The notes below the pieces were generated by a model. It saw only the letters and a list, made by a program, of their open reading frames with translations. It had not been told where the DNA came from and made no database searches. Shown here one piece after another: positions 13,606 to 16,347 of a stretch of 16,347 nt of DNA (position 1 is its first letter; each line of letters begins with the position of its first letter). Origin of the DNA: CAXGUU01 sp964012875 (GTDB taxonomy: Bacteria; Pseudomonadota; Gammaproteobacteria; Ga0077536); contig CAXGUU010000040.1 in NCBI GenBank assembly GCA_964012875.1, positions 1-16,347 of the forward strand. The letters are read 5' to 3'. Made by a program: the position numbers and the translations under genes.

Positions 13606-16209
13606 ATGGCCGATTTCGCACGTCAGCTACTTCCCGTCAATATCGAAGACGAAATGCGCCAATCCTACATGGATTACGCGATGAGTGTAATCGTAGGAAG
13701 GGCGCTTCCTGATGCCCGCGACGGACTCAAACCGGTTCATCGCCGGGTGCTTTACGCGATGCAGGAAGCAAACAACGTTCACAACCGGCCGTACGTCAAA
13801 TGTGCCCGCGTGGTCGGGGATGTCATGGGCAAATATCACCCCCATGGCGACAGTGCAATATATGACACGCTGGTGCGCATGGCGCAGGATTTTTCGCTGC
13901 GCTATCCATTGATCGATGGTCAGGGTAACTTCGGCTCTGTTGATGGTGATGCCCCGGCAGCGATGCGCTACACCGAATGCCGTCTCGATCGAATCGCTGC
14001 CGACCTGCTCGCTGATATCGACATGGAAACGGTCGATTTCGCGCCGAATTATGATGGCAAGGAACAGGAACCAACGGTCCTGCCCTCGCGCGTTCCAAAC
14101 CTCCTAGTCAATGGTTCGAGCGGTATTGCGGTCGGCATGGCGACCAATATTCCGCCGCACAATCTGCGCGAAGTCATCGCTGCCTGTATTGCCATGGTCG
14201 ACAACCCCGATATCGATGTCGAGGGATTGATGGCACACGTCCCGGGACCGGATTTTCCGACCGCCGGCATCATCAACGGTTCGGCCGGTATTCGCGAGGC
14301 CTACCGCACCGGCCGTGGCCGGATCTATGTTCGCGCCAATGCCGAGGTCGACAACACCGACCAAGACAACCCGGTCATCGTCATCACCGAGTTGCCTTAT
14401 CAGGTCAATAAGGCCCGATTGCTGGAAAAGATTGCTGAGCTGGTTAAGGACAAGAAGATCGAAGGCATCCGTTCCGACGGTCTGCGTGACGAATCTGACA
14501 AGGACGGTATGCGGGTTGTGATCGAACTCAAGCGCGGCGAAAGCGCGGAAGTGTTGCTGAACAACCTTTATCAACAGACCCAAATGCAATCGGTATTTGG
14601 TATCAACATCGTCGCGCTTATCGATGGTCAGCCTAAGACACTGAATTTACGCGACCTGATTGATTGCTTTCTGCGTCATCGGCGAGAAGTCGTTACCCGA
14701 CGAACGTTGTTCGAGTTGCGCAAGGCAAGAGACCGCGCGCACATTCTTGAAGGTCTGGCGGTTGCGCTGGGTAACATCGACCCGATTATCGAATTGATAA
14801 AGGCCTCGCCGACACCGACCGAGGCGCGGCAAAAGCTGATGGCCACGGCGTGGTCGCCGGGTCTGGTTCTGGGCATGCTTGAGCGAACCAGCGCGGACGT
14901 ATCCAGGCCGCTTGATCTTGAGCCACAGTATGGACTGAAGGATGACGGTTACCACCTGTCCGAACGGCAGGCCAAAGAAATTCTGGAGATGCGGTTGCAG
15001 CGGCTGACCGCGCTCGAACAGGATAAGATTCTCCAAGAGTACCGCGCGGTGCTCGAACGTATCGATGATTTGCTGGACATTTTGCAACGGCCGGAGCGTT
15101 TGATGCAGGTCATCCGTGAGGAATTGACCGAAATCGACAGTCAGTACGGCGATGAGCGACGCACGCGAATCGATCAGACGATGGAAGATTTATCGCTCGA
15201 AGACCTGATTTCCGAAGAGGATGTAGTCGTCACGCTATCGCACGCCGGGTATGCGAAATCGCAGTCACTGGACGTCTACCGGTCGCAGCGCCGTGGCGGC
15301 AAAGGGAAGACTGCGACGACGACGCGGGATGAGGACTTCGTCGACAAAATCTTCGTTGCCAATACCCATGACACGCTGCTGAGTTTCTCGAACCACGGCA
15401 AAGTCTACTGGCTGAAAGTGTACGAGGTGCCACAGGCCGGACGTACAGCGCGCGGGCGTCCGCTGGTCAATCTCCTGCCGCTGGCTGAAGGCGAGCGTAT
15501 CACCGCTGTGTTGCCAATTAAGGAGTTCGATCCTGAGCTTTTTGTCGTTATGGCAACCTCGCGCGGTCTGGTCAAGAAGACTTCGCTGGCTAATTTTTCT
15601 CGCCCTCGCGCCTCAGGCATTATTGCCGTCGATCTGGTCGATGGTGATCACCTGATCGGCGTCGCGCTTACCCAGGGCGCGGCCGACGTGATGCTGGTCA
15701 GCTCGGCCGGCAAGGCGATCCGATTTTCGGAAACCGCGGTACGACTCATGGGCAGAACGGCGCGCGGGGTCAGGGGCATCCGCCTGGGCGACGAACACGA
15801 AGTTATATCGCTGATTTGCATTGATGGCGAGGGCACAGTGTTGCTGGCGACCGCCAACGGTTACGGCAAGCGCACCCGCTACGAAGATTTTCCGACCAAG
15901 GGTCGCGGCGGCCAGGGTGTGATCGCGATCCAGGCGAACGAACGCAACGGCGATGTGGTCGGCGCGGTGTCAGTTTCTGATGAGGATGAAATCATGTTAA
16001 TCAGCGACAAAGGTACGCTAGTTCGCACACCGGTCGAAGGCGTATCTGTGATCGGCCGAAATACGCAAGGTATTCGCTTGATCAATGTCAGCGACGGAGA
16101 ATGTCTGGTCGGTGTCGAGCCCATTGCCGATTTTAATGGCGGTGATGAGGCAGGTGACAACGACGAGAGTGACGGCGCCGTTGACGAAGCGCCTTTGTCT
16201 GACGATTGA
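13606..16209 (+). CDS. gyrA: GyrA, DNA gyrase subunit A
   Basis: Gyrase A breaks and rejoins DNA within the A2B2 gyrase that introduces negative supercoils. The protein is 867 residues from the ATG at 13606, close to E. coli (875). The winged-helix region carries GRALPDARDGLKPVHRR and the catalytic Arg121-Tyr122 in AAMRYTE. Residue numbers match E. coli here: the quinolone region reads GDSAIYD (81-87) with Ser83, Asp87 and Gln106 all wild type. After the coiled coil, the C-terminal beta-pinwheel has the GyrA box QRRGGKG at 561-567, which marks it as gyrase rather than topoisomerase IV ParC. The tail is acidic, as usual. No intein is present. A TTG at 13597 would add three residues; the ATG matches the family start. 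No Shine-Dalgarno is visible. pheA starts 33 bases after the stop. Confidence 0.98.
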   Translation: MADFARQLLPVNIEDEMRQSYMDYAMSVIVGRALPDARDGLKPVHRRVLYAMQEANNVHNRPYVKCARVVGDVMGKYHPHGDSAIYDTLVRMAQDFSLRYPLIDGQGNFGSVDGDAPAAMRYTECRLDRIAADLLADIDMETVDFAPNYDGKEQEPTVLPSRVPNLLVNGSSGIAVGMATNIPPHNLREVIAACIAMVDNPDIDVEGLMAHVPGPDFPTAGIINGSAGIREAYRTGRGRIYVRANAEVDNTDQDNPVIVITELPYQVNKARLLEKIAELVKDKKIEGIRSDGLRDESDKDGMRVVIELKRGESAEVLLNNLYQQTQMQSVFGINIVALIDGQPKTLNLRDLIDCFLRHRREVVTRRTLFELRKARDRAHILEGLAVALGNIDPIIELIKASPTPTEARQKLMATAWSPGLVLGMLERTSADVSRPLDLEPQYGLKDDGYHLSERQAKEILEMRLQRLTALEQDKILQEYRAVLERIDDLLDILQRPERLMQVIREELTEIDSQYGDERRTRIDQTMEDLSLEDLISEEDVVVTLSHAGYAKSQSLDVYRSQRRGGKGKTATTTRDEDFVDKIFVANTHDTLLSFSNHGKVYWLKVYEVPQAGRTARGRPLVNLLPLAEGERITAVLPIKEFDPELFVVMATSRGLVKKTSLANFSRPRASGIIAVDLVDGDHLIGVALTQGAADVMLVSSAGKAIRFSETAVRLMGRTARGVRGIRLGDEHEVISLICIDGEGTVLLATANGYGKRTRYEDFPTKGRGGQGVIAIQANERNGDVVGAVSVSDEDEIMLISDKGTLVRTPVEGVSVIGRNTQGIRLINVSDGECLVGVEPIADFNGGDEAGDNDESDGAVDEAPLSDD

Positions 16210-16242
16210 CCGTAACTGTCCGACGCGCTCAAACTGTCGCGC

Positions 16243-16347
16243 ATGTCCGGTTCAAAACCACTTGACGAACTGCGCCGCGCTATCGATGCGGTCGATGACG
16301 AGTTACTCGATCTTCTGAATCGGCGCGCGGCGCTGACCATCGAAGTC
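16243..16347 (+). CDS. pheA: PheA, chorismate mutase/prephenate dehydratase (N-terminal 35 codons only)
   Basis: The window ends inside this gene. The 35 visible residues form the first helix of an AroQ-type chorismate mutase: KPLDELRRAIDAVDDELLDL followed by LNRRAALTIEV, matching the LRxxID-xxDxxLLxLLxxR pattern with the conserved Arg. Being just after gyrA it is most likely PheA, the two-domain P-protein that makes prephenate and then phenylpyruvate for phenylalanine. A stand-alone AroQ mutase or another fusion (for example with prephenate dehydrogenase) cannot be excluded until the rest is seen. The ATG at 16243 is the only usual start after an in-frame TAA at 16213-16215. No clear Shine-Dalgarno is visible. 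The 33-base gap suggests cotranscription with gyrA; serC, which lies between them in Pseudomonas, is absent here. Confidence 0.8.
   Translation, partial: MSGSKPLDELRRAIDAVDDELLDLLNRRAALTIEV

Noticed and set aside
13606..16209. Intein in gyrA
   Set aside because: GyrA is a sometimes intein-bearing gene, but the length is normal and the catalytic Tyr region is uninterrupted.

Overview
The window looks like an ordinary chromosomal core segment of a gammaproteobacterium, fairly rich in G+C. This rests on IspD, IspF, PurL (long form), PurB, Tas, RNase T and GyrA all aligning well with the E. coli proteins from memory, and on the mtaD/mtnA/gyrA/pheA neighbourhood, which resembles the Pseudomonas one. 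The order or genus cannot be set from the sequence alone. No insertion sequence, phage gene, CRISPR array, tRNA or rRNA was found.

Layout. (1) 1-922, plus strand: the 3' part of ispD followed by ispF, two steps of the MEP isoprenoid pathway. (2) 990-6129, minus strand: purL, then an isochorismatase-fold hydrolase, then a small Smr-domain protein. (3) 6130-6484: a 355-base gene-free stretch holding several inverted repeats. (4) 6485-10248, minus strand: a compact cluster tas-like aldo/keto reductase, purB, an unrecognised conserved-looking protein and a short exported secretin-like protein. The consecutive genes overlap by 10, 8 and 4 bases, so the last two are probably translated from the purB message. 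(5) 10338-10952, plus strand: rnt (RNase T), divergent from tas. (6) 10998-12302, minus strand: mtaD, convergent with rnt and divergent from mtnA. (7) 12456-16347, plus strand: mtnA, gyrA and the first 35 codons of pheA.

How the genes fit together. purL and purB act in de novo purine (IMP/AMP) synthesis. MtaD and MtnA belong to methylthioadenosine recycling. Having the deaminase beside MtnA suggests the route through 5-methylthioinosine, which also returns a purine base. gyrA appears to have its own extended -10 promoter and is followed closely by pheA, with no serC between them.

The least explained parts are the two small genes after purB, the hairpin-rich 6321-6458 stretch, the 37-residue tail on PurL and a strong hairpin in the mtaD leader. 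I see no clear evidence of a wholly new system. The purB-linked secretin-like/degenerate PLD-like pair is the best candidate for undescribed biology.
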